In this document: in pieces, positions 6,541 to 15,730 of the stretch
Position numbering within the stretch: the first letter of the stretch is position 1
How the letters are laid out: each line of letters starts with the position of its first letter
NCBI GenBank assembly: GCA_903927495.1
Contig: CAIYNH010000074.1
Location: forward strand, 1-16,577
Length of the DNA stretch: 16,577 nucleotides
Direction: 5' to 3'
Origin: an uncultured beta proteobacterium
GTDB lineage: Bacteria > Pseudomonadota > Gammaproteobacteria > Burkholderiales > Burkholderiaceae_C
Notes under the pieces: model-generated
What the model saw: the letters and a program-made list of their open reading frames with translations, nothing else
What the model was told of the DNA's origin: nothing
Database searches by the model: none
Translations under genes and position numbers: made by a program

Positions 6541-7617
6541 ATGCTTTTTGAATCTTTTGACTTGGGGCGCATTCGCCTTGCCAACCGCAGCGTCATGGCA
6601 CCCATGACACGCAGTCGTTGTTCGCAAAACAGCACCCCCGATGCGCTGGTTGCCAAATATTACGAGCAAAGGGCTAGCGCCGGTTTGATTGTGACTGAGG
6701 GCACGTCGCCTTCGCCCAATGGCGTGGGTTATGCCAGGATTCCTGGCCTCTATAACGAAGAACAGGTGCAAGGCTGGCGTTTGGTCACAAACGCGACCCA
6801 CCAAGCTGGCGGGAAAATCTTTGTTCAACTCATGCACACAGGACGGGTTTCCCATCAGGACAATCTTCCCGCCGGGGCACACGTCTTTGCTCCAAGCGCA
6901 GAGGTCTGCCCTGGCGAGATGTGGACCGACAAAGGTGGCATGCAGTCGCATACTGCCCCGGTGGTGATGACTGAGGCTGACATTGCCCAAAGCGTTGCCG
7001 AATTTGCCAGTGCCGCCAAACTGGCCATCGAGGCAGGTTTTGACGGCATTGAACTCCACGCTGCCAATGGCTACCTGATAGAGCAGTTTCTCAACGCCAA
7101 TGTCAACAAACGCAGCGATGGCTACGGCGGAAGTGTCGATGCACGAAATCGCTTTGCCATTGAAGTTGCCCAGGCTTGTGTGACCGCCATTGGTGCCGAC
7201 AAGGTCGGGATTCGGATTTCCCCGCACGGTGTCTTCAACGGAACCGGCGCTTTTGACGGCGTAGAAGCGCAATTTTTGGCATTGACCAAAAAGGTGTCTG
7301 ATATGGGGCTGGTTTACCTTCACTTGGTTGACCATTCGGCGATGGGTGCACCGCCGGTACCGGCTGAATTCAAAGCAAAGCTTCGGGCCGCCTTTGCTCA
7401 AACTTTTATTGCCGTTGGTGGCTTCGATGCCCAAAGCGCTGAGCAGGCTTTGCAAGCAAAAGAGGCAGACCTGATTGCTTTTGGTCGGCCCTTCATCTCG
7501 AATCCCGATTTGGTTGCGCGCATGAAATCAGGCGCTGCACTGAGTGCACCCGATATGGGCACGTTCTACACACCGGGTGAAAAAGGGTATTCGGACTACC
7601 CGACGCTGTCTGCGTAA
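6541..7617 (+). CDS. Old yellow enzyme family NAD(P)H:flavin oxidoreductase / alkene reductase
   Basis: This 358-residue FMN TIM-barrel protein of the old yellow enzyme class (NemA, xenobiotic reductase) reduces activated C=C bonds, maleimides or nitro compounds with NAD(P)H. The sequence shows the N-terminal strand LFESFDLGRIRLANRSVMAPMTRSR (2-26) and the signature ELHAANGYLIEQFLN (171-185). In the signature, His173 and Asn176 bind the substrate carbonyl and Tyr178 is the likely proton donor. RSDGYGGSVDARNRF follows, then the C-terminal FMN-phosphate motif GGF...AFGRPFISNPDLV. The ATG at 6541 has GAGG seven bases upstream, while a GTG immediately before it (6538) is less well placed. The gene is monocistronic, ending in a terminator 24 bp after the stop. 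The nearest relatives by eye are NemA-like enzymes. The exact substrate cannot be read from the sequence. Confidence 0.93.
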   Translation: MLFESFDLGRIRLANRSVMAPMTRSRCSQNSTPDALVAKYYEQRASAGLIVTEGTSPSPNGVGYARIPGLYNEEQVQGWRLVTNATHQAGGKIFVQLMHTGRVSHQDNLPAGAHVFAPSAEVCPGEMWTDKGGMQSHTAPVVMTEADIAQSVAEFASAAKLAIEAGFDGIELHAANGYLIEQFLNANVNKRSDGYGGSVDARNRFAIEVAQACVTAIGADKVGIRISPHGVFNGTGAFDGVEAQFLALTKKVSDMGLVYLHLVDHSAMGAPPVPAEFKAKLRAAFAQTFIAVGGFDAQSAEQALQAKEADLIAFGRPFISNPDLVARMKSGAALSAPDMGTFYTPGEKGYSDYPTLSA

Positions 7618-7640
7618 GCGGATTGATACGGTATATCTGA

Positions 7641-7666
7641 AAAGGGTGCCATTGAGCACCTTTTTT
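7641..7666 (+). terminator. Rho-independent terminator after the OYE gene
   Basis: Stem GGTGC (7645-7649) and GCACC (7656-7660) encloses a 6-base loop and is followed at once by six Ts (7661-7666). The As before the stem can pair with the T run, so it may work in both directions. It starts 24 bp after the OYE stop codon. Confidence 0.88.
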
Positions 7667-7703
7667 CATGTGAGCCTGACGCTCAAAGCGGCTAGCATCG
7701 CAG

Positions 7704-7901
7704 CATGAGCAAAACAAAACTCCCGAGTCGACTTTTAACTTGAGCGAACTAGGTGAACTGCTGGTTGGTTATGCTACTGATAACTTTATCTGGGACTTGC
7801 CAAAAGGTCTTGATGATGAAAGTGCACTCCCACTGATCTGAACCCTGCGCAAAGCTCGTCAAGAGTTCGGCCGCCCTGCGTCACGCACGCACCACTCCTG
7901 A
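7704..7901 (+). pseudogene. Decayed small gene of unknown function
   Basis: An ATG at 7705 opens MSKTKLPSRLLT and stops at once. One frame over, from about 7716, is a protein-like stretch: KTPESTFNLSELGELLVGYA, TDNFIWDLPKGLDDESALPLI, then TGA at 7839-7841. The same frame continues as TLRKARQEFGRPASRTHHS to a stop at 7899-7901. A single-base shift in the AAAACAAAAC tract plus the internal TGA would account for loss of a roughly 65-residue gene. I do not recognise the family. The composition looks coding, but no database search was possible and no Shine-Dalgarno is evident. Confidence 0.4.
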
Positions 7902-7929
7902 TGACAAATAATCAACACCCACAAATTTC

Positions 7930-8205
7930 ATGAAAAACGAAGAATTACAAGCTGAACTCGATACTCTGATTGCTACCCAAGCCGGTTTGATGGCAATCGT
8001 TGGCTCACTGATGGCCACGCATCCCCACTACGAGAAGTTCCAGCTTCATTTGACCGGACTCCTGGAGGTGCTGCTGACGGGTGAGGCAGGCAAGACGTTT
8101 ACCAAAAAGCAGCGACAACAAGCCCGTGATTTTGTTCAAACGCTGCAAAACATCAATAAGGCACCTTCCAAAATTGAGCCGCTTGCATCAGTTCCGAATC
8201 TTTAG
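7930..8205 (+). CDS. Hypothetical 91-residue protein
   Basis: I do not recognise this protein. It is a soluble, mostly helical sequence. An acidic amphipathic N-terminus (MKNEELQAELDTLIATQAGL) leads to a mixed middle with HPHYEKFQLHLTGLLEVLL. A basic stretch TKKQRQQARDFVQTLQNINK follows, and the tail is low in structure. There is no signal peptide, membrane span or cysteine. The ATG at 7930 has no clear Shine-Dalgarno. It lies between two decayed small frames and converges on recB, in a stretch that interrupts the recB-recD order. It could be a small accessory gene or a survivor of the same decaying group. Confidence 0.6.
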   Translation: MKNEELQAELDTLIATQAGLMAIVGSLMATHPHYEKFQLHLTGLLEVLLTGEAGKTFTKKQRQQARDFVQTLQNINKAPSKIEPLASVPNL

Positions 8206-8226
8206 CAGTCTGCGCGAAACCTCAGC

Positions 8227-8343
8227 ATGAGTACAAAAAACCCGATCAGTGCCCGGGTTGAACAGTAACTGGCCAAGCTCAGGGATAGGTACGACTCAAA
8301 ACCTGCATCTACTCATTCCGTTTCCAGATCGATACGACACTAG
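8227..8343 (+). pseudogene. Probable small gene broken by an internal TAA
   Basis: The frame from ATG 8227 reads MSTKNPISARVEQ, then TAA (8266-8268), then LAKLRDRYDSKPASTHSVSR to TAG at 8341-8343. ARVEQ-x-LAKLRDRYD looks like one continuous helix in which a CAA or GAA codon became TAA. The family is unknown. The start context CAGCATGAG also occurs at the decayed frame near 7704, so the two may be related, but the similarity is short. The evidence is limited to coding-like residue patterns. Confidence 0.3.
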
Positions 8344-8358
8344 GCGCGAAGCCGCAGT

Positions 8359-8374
8359 CCGTGCTGACGCACGG
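8359..8374. other. GC-rich hairpin in the recB downstream region
   Basis: CCGTGC (8359-8364) and GCACGG (8369-8374) form a perfect 6-bp stem around TGAC, about 80 bases beyond the recB stop codon. No T run follows on either strand, so it is not a classic terminator. The rest of 8206-8455 holds the broken frame at 8227 and nothing else I can identify. Confidence 0.3.
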
Positions 8375-8455
8375 CAAGGCGAAGCAACAAAGTGTCGGAT
8401 TGAAATGGAAATGGAATCAGGCACAGCCCCGAGCTCAGGTTGCAGCTTTACAAGT

Positions 8456-11400
8456 TCACAGCGGCACAGTGGCCTGAGGCAGCATGGCATCAAGCGCTTC
8501 CAGCAGGGGAATGCAGGCTGGCAGCAGGCAGACCCCTTGTTGCGGTCCTTTGATGCCACGCAAAAATAGGTAAACCGCGCCACCCAGGTGCTGCTCCGGT
8601 TGGTAACGGTCGCCCAGGCGCAGTTTCAGGAGTCGGTGCAGCGCCAGCAGGTAGATAGCCGCCTGCACGTCGTAACGGTGGGCAGCCATGGCGAGGGCCA
8701 GCCGATTCTGGTCATAGTCGGCATCCTGATCGCCAAGATGGCTGGACTTGTAGTCAAGCACCCAGAATTTGCCCTGATGTTCAAACACCAGATCGGCAAA
8801 ACCCATCAGCATGCCGTGCAACTCACGCCCTGACAGACTGGGGCGCTCCAGCCCAGGCAGCAGATGCTGGCGACAAAGTGCATCTATGGCCGGGGTTTGC
8901 AGGTGCTGTGCAGGCAACCAGAATTCCATCTCGGGCAAGGCGTGATTGAGTTCAAACAGTGCTGCATCAGGGCCTGGGAGCCGGGTTTGCACAATCGCGC
9001 TGAGCCAGGACAAGACCACCTCGGCTTGGGCGCTGCGGCCGGCCCGTTCGCAGCGCCGTTGCAAGCGCTCAGCCAGCGCCTGATTGCCAGCGATTGCGAA
9101 TTTCTCCGTGCTGAGCCATTCCAGTTGCTCGTGCAAAAAGTTGCCCGCTTCAGCACCCCGGGTGAACTTGTGCCACGGTGCTGGGTCAACTTCGGTCGAT
9201 TGTGGATTGACCTCATGGGCAGGTGCACGGCTCGCCTGATCCGTTTCATCATCCGCGGATCTTGGCCTTTGCAGTGGCGACAGTTCGCGGGCTGGCGCTG
9301 TCGGACTCAAGTCCCTGGCCAATCTGGAAAAGCTGCCAATTGCCCAATGCCGCTCAAACGTGGCCTGGTAATGCGGCCGCTCTTGCAAGGCAGCAATGTT
9401 CTCGGTACGTGTCAGCGTCGTGCAGGCGGTGTCTTGCTGGGCGGCCCGTAGCAGCATTGAAGCACAGGGGGCAGCCAACTGCTGCAGGCAATCCTCCCAG
9501 CCAGCGGCATCAAGGGGGTCTGGGCCCCCCAGCAAATAGCCTGCGGCGCTGCAGTGCGTCACACTTTTGTCGCTGTTGCCGACTTTGACGTTGGCAAACC
9601 CCAGCCACAGCGCATGGCGGGCGCGGGTCAGCGCCACATACAGCAGGCGCAGGTCTTCGCGCAGCCGGTCCTGATCAGCCAGGGCCAACTCCGCCTCTGA
9701 ATACTGCAACAGTAGCTCGCTCTGACCCTCGGCATTGGCGACACGGATGTAAGCGCTATTGCTCTTTTCCTTGGCTCTGAAACTGGTCGCGTAGGGTAGG
9801 CACACCAGCGGGTATTCGAGGCCCTTACTTTTGTGGATGGTGATGACCTGGACCAGATCGGCATCGCTTTCCAAGCGCACGATTTGCTCATCGTTGTGGG
9901 CCTGCTGCTGGTCAATTTCAACCATCAGCCAGCGAATCAGGGCCTGCTCTCCGTCAATTTGGCTGCTGGCACTCTGCAGCAATTCAGCCAGGTGCATAAA
10001 GTTGGTGAGTTTGCGCTCGCCCTGGGGCTCTTGCAGCCAGCGCGCGGCCAAACCCAATTGATGCAAACTTTGGCGCAACATCGCCAGCACGCCCTGGCTT
10101 TGCCAGACCTGCCGCAGTTTGCGCAGTTGTTCGCTGCGTGCGTCAAAGGCCTCGTCCTGGCTCGCCAGCCGGCCCATTTCGTCCAGACTCAGCCCGATGG
10201 TGGCGCTGGCAAGCGCGGCGCGTACCAGGCGCACGTCTTGTGGCATGGCGATGGCGCGCAGCCAGTGCAGCACATCGCGCGCCTCCTGACCTTCAAACAC
10301 CGACTCTTTGTCGGACAGATAGACCGATGCCACCGAGCGGCGGGCCAACGCACGGCGCACCGCAGCCGCTTCCTTGCCGGTGCGCACCAGCACCGCAATA
10401 TCGGCCGGTCGCAGCGGTCTGAAGGTTGGTACGGACGGGTCCGCTGAGTTGAATTGAACAAAGCCAGCTTTGGCATCACCCAGCCAGACCACAATTTGCT
10501 CGGCGCAGTGTGCGGCAAAGCTCCGGCGGGTGTCTTTCGCGGTATGTGCCTCGAGTTCATGCAGCAGCGTCATGGCCGGCAAGCACCCTTGCGAGTTGAC
10601 CAATTCCTCGCTGCGCCCCTGCACCGCTACCGACTCGAACGGCAAGGGGTTATCCGCCTCATGGCGGTACATAAAAGCCGCCTGTGAACGGGTTTTTTCT
10701 GCAAAACCAAAGCAGCGGTTGACTACGCTCACTAACTCCTGGGTGGATCGGAAATTGGTCTTGAGCATGTAATGTCGGCCGCTGGTGGCCTGACGTGCCT
10801 GCATGTAACTGTAAATATCGGCCCCGCGAAAACCGTAAATGGACTGTTTTGGGTCGCCAATCAGCAGCAAGGCGCTGTGCGGATCATTCGCCGCAGTAGC
10901 GTAAATCTGGTTGAAAATTTGGTATTGCAGCGGTGAAGTATCCTGAAACTCATCGACCAGCATCACCGGATACTGCGCCAGAATGCGCTCCCGCAGGGCC
11001 GGACCCTTATCGCTTTGCAGGGCTGCGTTGAGTCGGTTGAGCATGTCAGAGAAGCCAAAACTTGCCGCCTGGCGCTTGAGTTGCAAAAGCCGTTTGGCGA
11101 CCCTGGTGACCGCATGTGCGCGCAGCACAGGGGCTACTTGGGGAACACGGTCAATGGCATTTTCGAGTTCGGCAAATTCATGAAACTGGTGTGGCAGTGC
11201 CAGCGTCGGCGCATCGGCCTTGCGTGCCTCCTGCATCCCTGTTGGGGTAAAGCGCTCCCAGCCTTTCTTTAGGTCCGGCTTGTCATCCTCAGTCTCCCCG
11301 TTGGCCCAGTCTTTGAGCGTGCTCAGCCAGGTACGGTAGTAGCTGGGCTTGAGCACACGGCCATCCCAGCCGTTGTTTTTGTTGGCGGTTTGCTCCTCCA

Positions 11401-12211
11401 GCCAGTCCAGCATGTCCTGCGCGCGCACCGCCCAGCCGTCTTTGATCTGATCCAGCTGGGTTTTGCGCTGCTTCAATGCAAAGTGCAAGGCATCTCCCAG
11501 CGAGCCAAGTCCTGCTGCTTGCGAGAACACCTGATCCTGCAGGTCACGCATGTCTTGAACCAGCTCTTGCACCCCACCCCAAACCAACAGAACTTGCGTC
11601 AGCGCCGGTGCATCCAGCAGGTAGCATTCCTGGCGCCAATAATCTTGCGCGGCTTCGGTCCGCATGGTTTCTTCATCAGCGACTAGAACTTCGTCAAACA
11701 GGTTGCCGCTGTCAAACGCGTGTTCTTTAAGCATGCGCTGGCACCAGGCATCGATGGTGTGAATAGCCGCATCGTCCATGCTCTGGGCGGCATTGGCCAA
11801 CGCCCAGGCTGCGCCGGTGCGCTCTGCATCGGAGTCATACGCGCTTATCAAACTGCTCAGAAATAGATCCTCTCGATCAACAGCAATTTCGCCTCTGAAC
11901 ACTTGTGCAGCTTGCATAAGGCGCTCACGTATTCGAGAGCAAAGTTCGCGCGTTGCAGCGCGGGTAAAGGTCATCACCAAAATCTCAGCGGGGCGCAAAG
12001 GACGCTCAAAGCCATGCCCCCCGCCGTGCCCCAGCACCAACCGCAAGTACAGCGCCGCGATGGTCCAGGTCTTGCCGGTGCCGGCACTGGCCTCAATCAG
12101 GCGACTGCCCCAGAGGTCAAAACTGGTGGCCTCCAACTCCTGGCTTGGTGGTGTAAGTGGACGAGCATCTTGCGCTGCAGCAGGTGCCTGTTTGCCGGCA
12201 GCAGTGCTCAT
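8456..12211 (-). CDS. recB: Exodeoxyribonuclease V subunit beta (RecB helicase-nuclease)
   Basis: RecB is the 3'-5' SF1A helicase and sole nuclease of RecBCD, and it loads RecA after Chi. The 1251-residue protein has Walker A EASAGTGKT (40-48), TFTRAATREL (81-90), Walker B VDEFQDTSPLQYQIF (419-433), GDPKQSIYGFRGADIYSY (452-469), TNFRST (485-490), TIHKSKGLEYPLV (791-803) and LLYVALTRARHALWLG (856-871). The C-terminal nuclease has GFADLVF (Asp1140) and LDYKS (Asp1153, Lys1155). These have the same 13-residue spacing as E. coli Asp1067/Asp1080, so it should be catalytically active. It is slightly longer than E. coli RecB (1180). Its ATG overlaps the recC stop codon (ATGA), implying translational coupling. 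Downstream, two small plus-strand frames and the OYE gene replace the expected recD neighbour. Confidence 0.98.
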   Translation of the reverse strand: MSTAAGKQAPAAAQDARPLTPPSQELEATSFDLWGSRLIEASAGTGKTWTIAALYLRLVLGHGGGHGFERPLRPAEILVMTFTRAATRELCSRIRERLMQAAQVFRGEIAVDREDLFLSSLISAYDSDAERTGAAWALANAAQSMDDAAIHTIDAWCQRMLKEHAFDSGNLFDEVLVADEETMRTEAAQDYWRQECYLLDAPALTQVLLVWGGVQELVQDMRDLQDQVFSQAAGLGSLGDALHFALKQRKTQLDQIKDGWAVRAQDMLDWLEEQTANKNNGWDGRVLKPSYYRTWLSTLKDWANGETEDDKPDLKKGWERFTPTGMQEARKADAPTLALPHQFHEFAELENAIDRVPQVAPVLRAHAVTRVAKRLLQLKRQAASFGFSDMLNRLNAALQSDKGPALRERILAQYPVMLVDEFQDTSPLQYQIFNQIYATAANDPHSALLLIGDPKQSIYGFRGADIYSYMQARQATSGRHYMLKTNFRSTQELVSVVNRCFGFAEKTRSQAAFMYRHEADNPLPFESVAVQGRSEELVNSQGCLPAMTLLHELEAHTAKDTRRSFAAHCAEQIVVWLGDAKAGFVQFNSADPSVPTFRPLRPADIAVLVRTGKEAAAVRRALARRSVASVYLSDKESVFEGQEARDVLHWLRAIAMPQDVRLVRAALASATIGLSLDEMGRLASQDEAFDARSEQLRKLRQVWQSQGVLAMLRQSLHQLGLAARWLQEPQGERKLTNFMHLAELLQSASSQIDGEQALIRWLMVEIDQQQAHNDEQIVRLESDADLVQVITIHKSKGLEYPLVCLPYATSFRAKEKSNSAYIRVANAEGQSELLLQYSEAELALADQDRLREDLRLLYVALTRARHALWLGFANVKVGNSDKSVTHCSAAGYLLGGPDPLDAAGWEDCLQQLAAPCASMLLRAAQQDTACTTLTRTENIAALQERPHYQATFERHWAIGSFSRLARDLSPTAPARELSPLQRPRSADDETDQASRAPAHEVNPQSTEVDPAPWHKFTRGAEAGNFLHEQLEWLSTEKFAIAGNQALAERLQRRCERAGRSAQAEVVLSWLSAIVQTRLPGPDAALFELNHALPEMEFWLPAQHLQTPAIDALCRQHLLPGLERPSLSGRELHGMLMGFADLVFEHQGKFWVLDYKSSHLGDQDADYDQNRLALAMAAHRYDVQAAIYLLALHRLLKLRLGDRYQPEQHLGGAVYLFLRGIKGPQQGVCLLPACIPLLEALDAMLPQATVPL

Positions 12212-15200
12212 GATGCCAACTCCGGCACGCTAGCCACGCCAGCATGAAAGCTCGCCGTGACATGCCGGCTGGCCCAGTCCAGCAGGGGTTGATAGACCAA
12301 CCGGGCCAGATGCTCAAATTGCCCGTCTGCCGTGAGTGCTGCATAGTCTGGGTAAATACGCGCCATGCAGGGTTCCTCGATATCACCTCGTTTTTTAAAC
12401 CCACCTTCGTAGTCGGACGTGGCATCCCGGTCTTTGCTAGCCAGCCAGGCCAAGGCCGTTTTGGGTGGCAGCGGCAGCGGCGCATTCATGCCTTGGTGCC
12501 AGACACCGAGCAGCATCAGCAAGGTGGATTGCGCCAGCGCTTGCGGCATCGGCGTGATGTTCAGCACCCCATCGCGAGCAACCACCACACCTTGGGCCAG
12601 CACACCAGCGGCAGCCATGGCCAGGCTGCGAAGCCATGGGGCCAGCAGCATGTCGGCACGGGCTAACGGCTTTTTGCCGGTTTTCAGGAGTTTGCCAGGT
12701 TGCAGCTCGAGCCAGGCCAACTGCGTTGGCGCATCGGTTTGGCCAGGGTCAGCAGAGCCGCGCAATTGATCCAGCCAGTCTTGCAGAATCACATCGCCCT
12801 GCGCGATGCGCACCGACTGTCGCGGCGCGGGCTTGGGAAAACGCGCCTGCGCCTCTTGCCAGGCCAGCAGCAGGGTGCTCAAGCTGGTTTGCAAAGCTTG
12901 CTGCTGCAGGTCACCCAAACCCTTCAGCGGCAACTTTCCAGCCCTGCGCACTTGCGCCAGAGAACGGCCGATGCAGGCGGGATCAGCTGCCTCGTTGGCC
13001 GTAGCCCCGGCCAGCAATTCATCAATCAGGGTGTACTCCTGCAAGGCATCCACCTCAAAACATTCCTCATCGACCTGCTCGAGCTCACTTTCATCAAACA
13101 CCACCAGCAGGCGCTGTTTGAAAAAAGCTTTTACCGGCTTACGCAGAAAGTTGCCGAGTTGGCCCAATGTCAGGGGCAGATCCGGGTTGGGCACAAAAGC
13201 GCTTAGGGGCACGCTAGCGTCGTCAGCATCCGGGTCTGTAGCGGCTGTTTCATGGGCCGCACGCCACTCCCTGGCATAGGTAAGCAGGGCACTGTCGGCT
13301 TCAAAATAGCGTCGGCTAAACGGCTGCAAGGGGTGCTGAGTGGTGCGCTGGTCAACGCTGTGCTGATTCCAGCCGGCGGCCAGGTAGTCACGCAGTTGCG
13401 ACACCAGTACCGAAGGCGGCTGCTCACTGTTGTCGCGCACGCTGCGGGCGCACCAGCTCACATAAAAAACACGCCGGGCCGAGAGCAGGGCTTCAAGCAG
13501 CAACTGCCGATCGTCGTCGCGGCGCGAGCGGTCTCCGGGGCGGGCGACTCCGGGCAAACCCATCAGATCAAAATCACTGCGCATACTTTGCCTGGGATAG
13601 TCGCCGTCGTTCATGCCCAACAAGCAGACCACTTCAAACGGAATGGCACGCATCGGCATCAAGGTGCAAAAAGTGACCCCGCCAGCCCTGAAACGCTGAT
13701 TCAGGCTGGGCAAGGCCAAAGTTTGCATCCAGGCGCTGCGAGCCACCAGCAGGGGTAGCTCGGCCACAAAATCGGCCTGCTCACAAGCCCGCTGCCAGGT
13801 CTGCAGGCCGTCTTCCAAAGCCCGCAAGGCTTGCCGGTCAATATCGGCCTCGGCTTTAACCAGGGTATTTAGCAAGTTGCGGCAGCGCCTGACCCATACC
13901 TCGGGCGCAGCAGGCTCACTCACCAGCGCCGACCAGTCCAGCAGCGCCTGCAGCAGGTGCGCCAGGCTACCGGCAAGTTCAGCTTCCAGCCCAGCCACCT
14001 CGGCGTAGGGTTCAATCTCGGTCAACTCTGGCAGCGCTTCGGTGACTGCCATCACACCGCTGGCATAACCCAAGAGCATCCGGCGCAAACCAAACCAGGC
14101 GCTGTTTTGCGTGCCACAGGCAACCAGTCCCAGATCGGCCCGATGGCGCTCGTTCAGTCCCCAGCGAATACCGGCCCCAGTCATCCACTGCGTCAAGCGG
14201 GGCAAGGATGCCTGCTCAATGCCAAAACGTCCAGCGATGGCACTGACTTCCAGCAAGCCCACGAGTTCGCTCATCAGACAGCGTTGTTGGGGCAAGCGCA
14301 GCAACCAATCCACGGCACCTATGAGTGCGCTGCTGGCTTTGGCGCTCATGTCGGCAATGTCAAACGGGATGAAGCGGGCATCGTGCCGTTGGTACTGACC
14401 AAACACCGCCTGAATGGCCGGTGCCATTTGCTCAATATTGGGCACCATCACCACCACGTCACGCGGGTGTAGCGGGTCAGTTTCGGTGGCCTGAGCCAGC
14501 AAATGCAGCAGTTGATCGTGCAAGACTTCAAGCTCACGCACCGGACTGTGCGCGCAATGAAAAACGATCGAGTGATCGTCTGTGGCAACTGTGCGATGCT
14601 CGTGTTCTTGCAGCGGTGTCAGATCGCGGATGCGGTTTTGTACTTGCGTCAGCAAGGGTGTGCTTGCCACCTCAGGGCTATCGTCGAACAGATCAATGCG
14701 CGGCAACTCAAACCTGTGCTGGGTCTGCGCCGCATCGTCAAACGCATCAAGTTGGCGGATAAAGTCGCGCCCTTGCCGACCCCAGGCGGCCAGCAGCGGA
14801 TGGGCATGCTGGTGCATGTCGTGCATCGAGATCCCAGCCAAATCCAGCCCTTTGCGAAACGGCTGGCGCTTGCGCAGGGACTGCAACAGCTCGCGACCAT
14901 CCATGATGTCACCCCAATAAAACCGGCATGGGTTGGGCACCGCCAGCAACACCTGACTGTGGGCGGACAGGGCGGCCAGCATTTGCAGCGTTGTCCACGG
15001 GATCTGGCTCATGCCAAACACCACCACGCGCCGCGCCACCGGGCTGTGTGGCGGCTCAGGAGAGGCCAATCGGGCCAGTATCCGCTGGTGCAGGCTGGGT
15101 CGGATGGTTTGCTGCTGCTGTTCACTCAGCGTGGCCAGAACAGCCCGCCACAACTGGGGCTGCCAGCGCTGCTGTGCTGGCAGTTCAACCCGTCTGCCAT

Positions 15201-15711
15201 TGGCCATGACCAGGTGGTCATCACCTTGCGCCCAGGCATCGAGCCAGTCAGCACGGTAGTTCTGGTACTGGTCAAACAGGTCGGCCAGCCTGGTGGCGAG
15301 TTGCAGCACGCGATCAGGCTCATCGGCCCGCAAAAAGCCAGCCACCGGAGCAAAGTCTGCGCCTGCCAGCAAGCTCGGCAACAACTGCATCAGCCGCCAG
15401 ACCATGGGCACCTTGTCCAGCGCCGATTCAATGGGAACGGCCTCATACCCCAGCACCTGACGGTAGGTTCGCCACAAGAAACGGGCGGGCAGTTCGACCC
15501 GGGTGGCAGCACAGACACCGCCCATGCGCGCCAGTTCCATCTTGACCCACTCGGCCATGCCATTGCTTTGCGTCAGGATGATCTCTTCTTCCAGTGGCTC
15601 CAGCGGGTGGCGTCGAATCCAGCTGATCACCACCTGGGCCAGGTCTTCAGCACGATTGCTGTGAAAAGCAATAAAGCCAGGGGGTAAATGGGTTTGGGTG
15701 GCAGTGATCAT
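12208..15711 (-). CDS. recC: Exodeoxyribonuclease V subunit gamma (RecC)
   Basis: RecC is the non-catalytic scaffold of RecBCD that splits the duplex and recognises Chi in single-stranded DNA through its inactive helicase-like channel. The 1167-residue length is close to E. coli RecC (1122). Matching blocks are ILTQSNGMAEWVKMELA (45-61), ATRVELPARFLWRTY (69-83), HCAHSPVRELEVLHDQLL (385-402), VVMVPNIEQMAPAIQAVFG (420-438), CLLGMNDGDYPRQ (696-708), GDRSRRDDDRQLLLEALLSA (726-745) and RSVRDNSEQPPSVLVSQL (757-774). The ATG at 15711 has only a weak AAAG upstream. The preceding leader contains an 8-bp perfect inverted repeat that may influence initiation. The gene overlaps recB by 4 bp. No ptr gene lies between recC and recB, unlike in E. 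coli. Confidence 0.97.
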   Translation of the reverse strand: MITATQTHLPPGFIAFHSNRAEDLAQVVISWIRRHPLEPLEEEIILTQSNGMAEWVKMELARMGGVCAATRVELPARFLWRTYRQVLGYEAVPIESALDKVPMVWRLMQLLPSLLAGADFAPVAGFLRADEPDRVLQLATRLADLFDQYQNYRADWLDAWAQGDDHLVMANGRRVELPAQQRWQPQLWRAVLATLSEQQQQTIRPSLHQRILARLASPEPPHSPVARRVVVFGMSQIPWTTLQMLAALSAHSQVLLAVPNPCRFYWGDIMDGRELLQSLRKRQPFRKGLDLAGISMHDMHQHAHPLLAAWGRQGRDFIRQLDAFDDAAQTQHRFELPRIDLFDDSPEVASTPLLTQVQNRIRDLTPLQEHEHRTVATDDHSIVFHCAHSPVRELEVLHDQLLHLLAQATETDPLHPRDVVVMVPNIEQMAPAIQAVFGQYQRHDARFIPFDIADMSAKASSALIGAVDWLLRLPQQRCLMSELVGLLEVSAIAGRFGIEQASLPRLTQWMTGAGIRWGLNERHRADLGLVACGTQNSAWFGLRRMLLGYASGVMAVTEALPELTEIEPYAEVAGLEAELAGSLAHLLQALLDWSALVSEPAAPEVWVRRCRNLLNTLVKAEADIDRQALRALEDGLQTWQRACEQADFVAELPLLVARSAWMQTLALPSLNQRFRAGGVTFCTLMPMRAIPFEVVCLLGMNDGDYPRQSMRSDFDLMGLPGVARPGDRSRRDDDRQLLLEALLSARRVFYVSWCARSVRDNSEQPPSVLVSQLRDYLAAGWNQHSVDQRTTQHPLQPFSRRYFEADSALLTYAREWRAAHETAATDPDADDASVPLSAFVPNPDLPLTLGQLGNFLRKPVKAFFKQRLLVVFDESELEQVDEECFEVDALQEYTLIDELLAGATANEAADPACIGRSLAQVRRAGKLPLKGLGDLQQQALQTSLSTLLLAWQEAQARFPKPAPRQSVRIAQGDVILQDWLDQLRGSADPGQTDAPTQLAWLELQPGKLLKTGKKPLARADMLLAPWLRSLAMAAAGVLAQGVVVARDGVLNITPMPQALAQSTLLMLLGVWHQGMNAPLPLPPKTALAWLASKDRDATSDYEGGFKKRGDIEEPCMARIYPDYAALTADGQFEHLARLVYQPLLDWASRHVTASFHAGVASVPELAS

Positions 15712-15730
15712 TCGATAGGCTTTGCTGGAG

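Noticed and set aside
6535..7455. Minus-strand open frame (306 codons) opposite the OYE gene
   Set aside because: The plus-strand OYE gene has all its catalytic motifs, a Shine-Dalgarno and a terminator. The antisense frame has none.
14503..15687. Long plus-strand open frame (394 codons)
   Set aside because: It is antisense to recC, which has clear family motifs throughout, and the peptide has the Gln/Arg/His-rich look of an antisense shadow.
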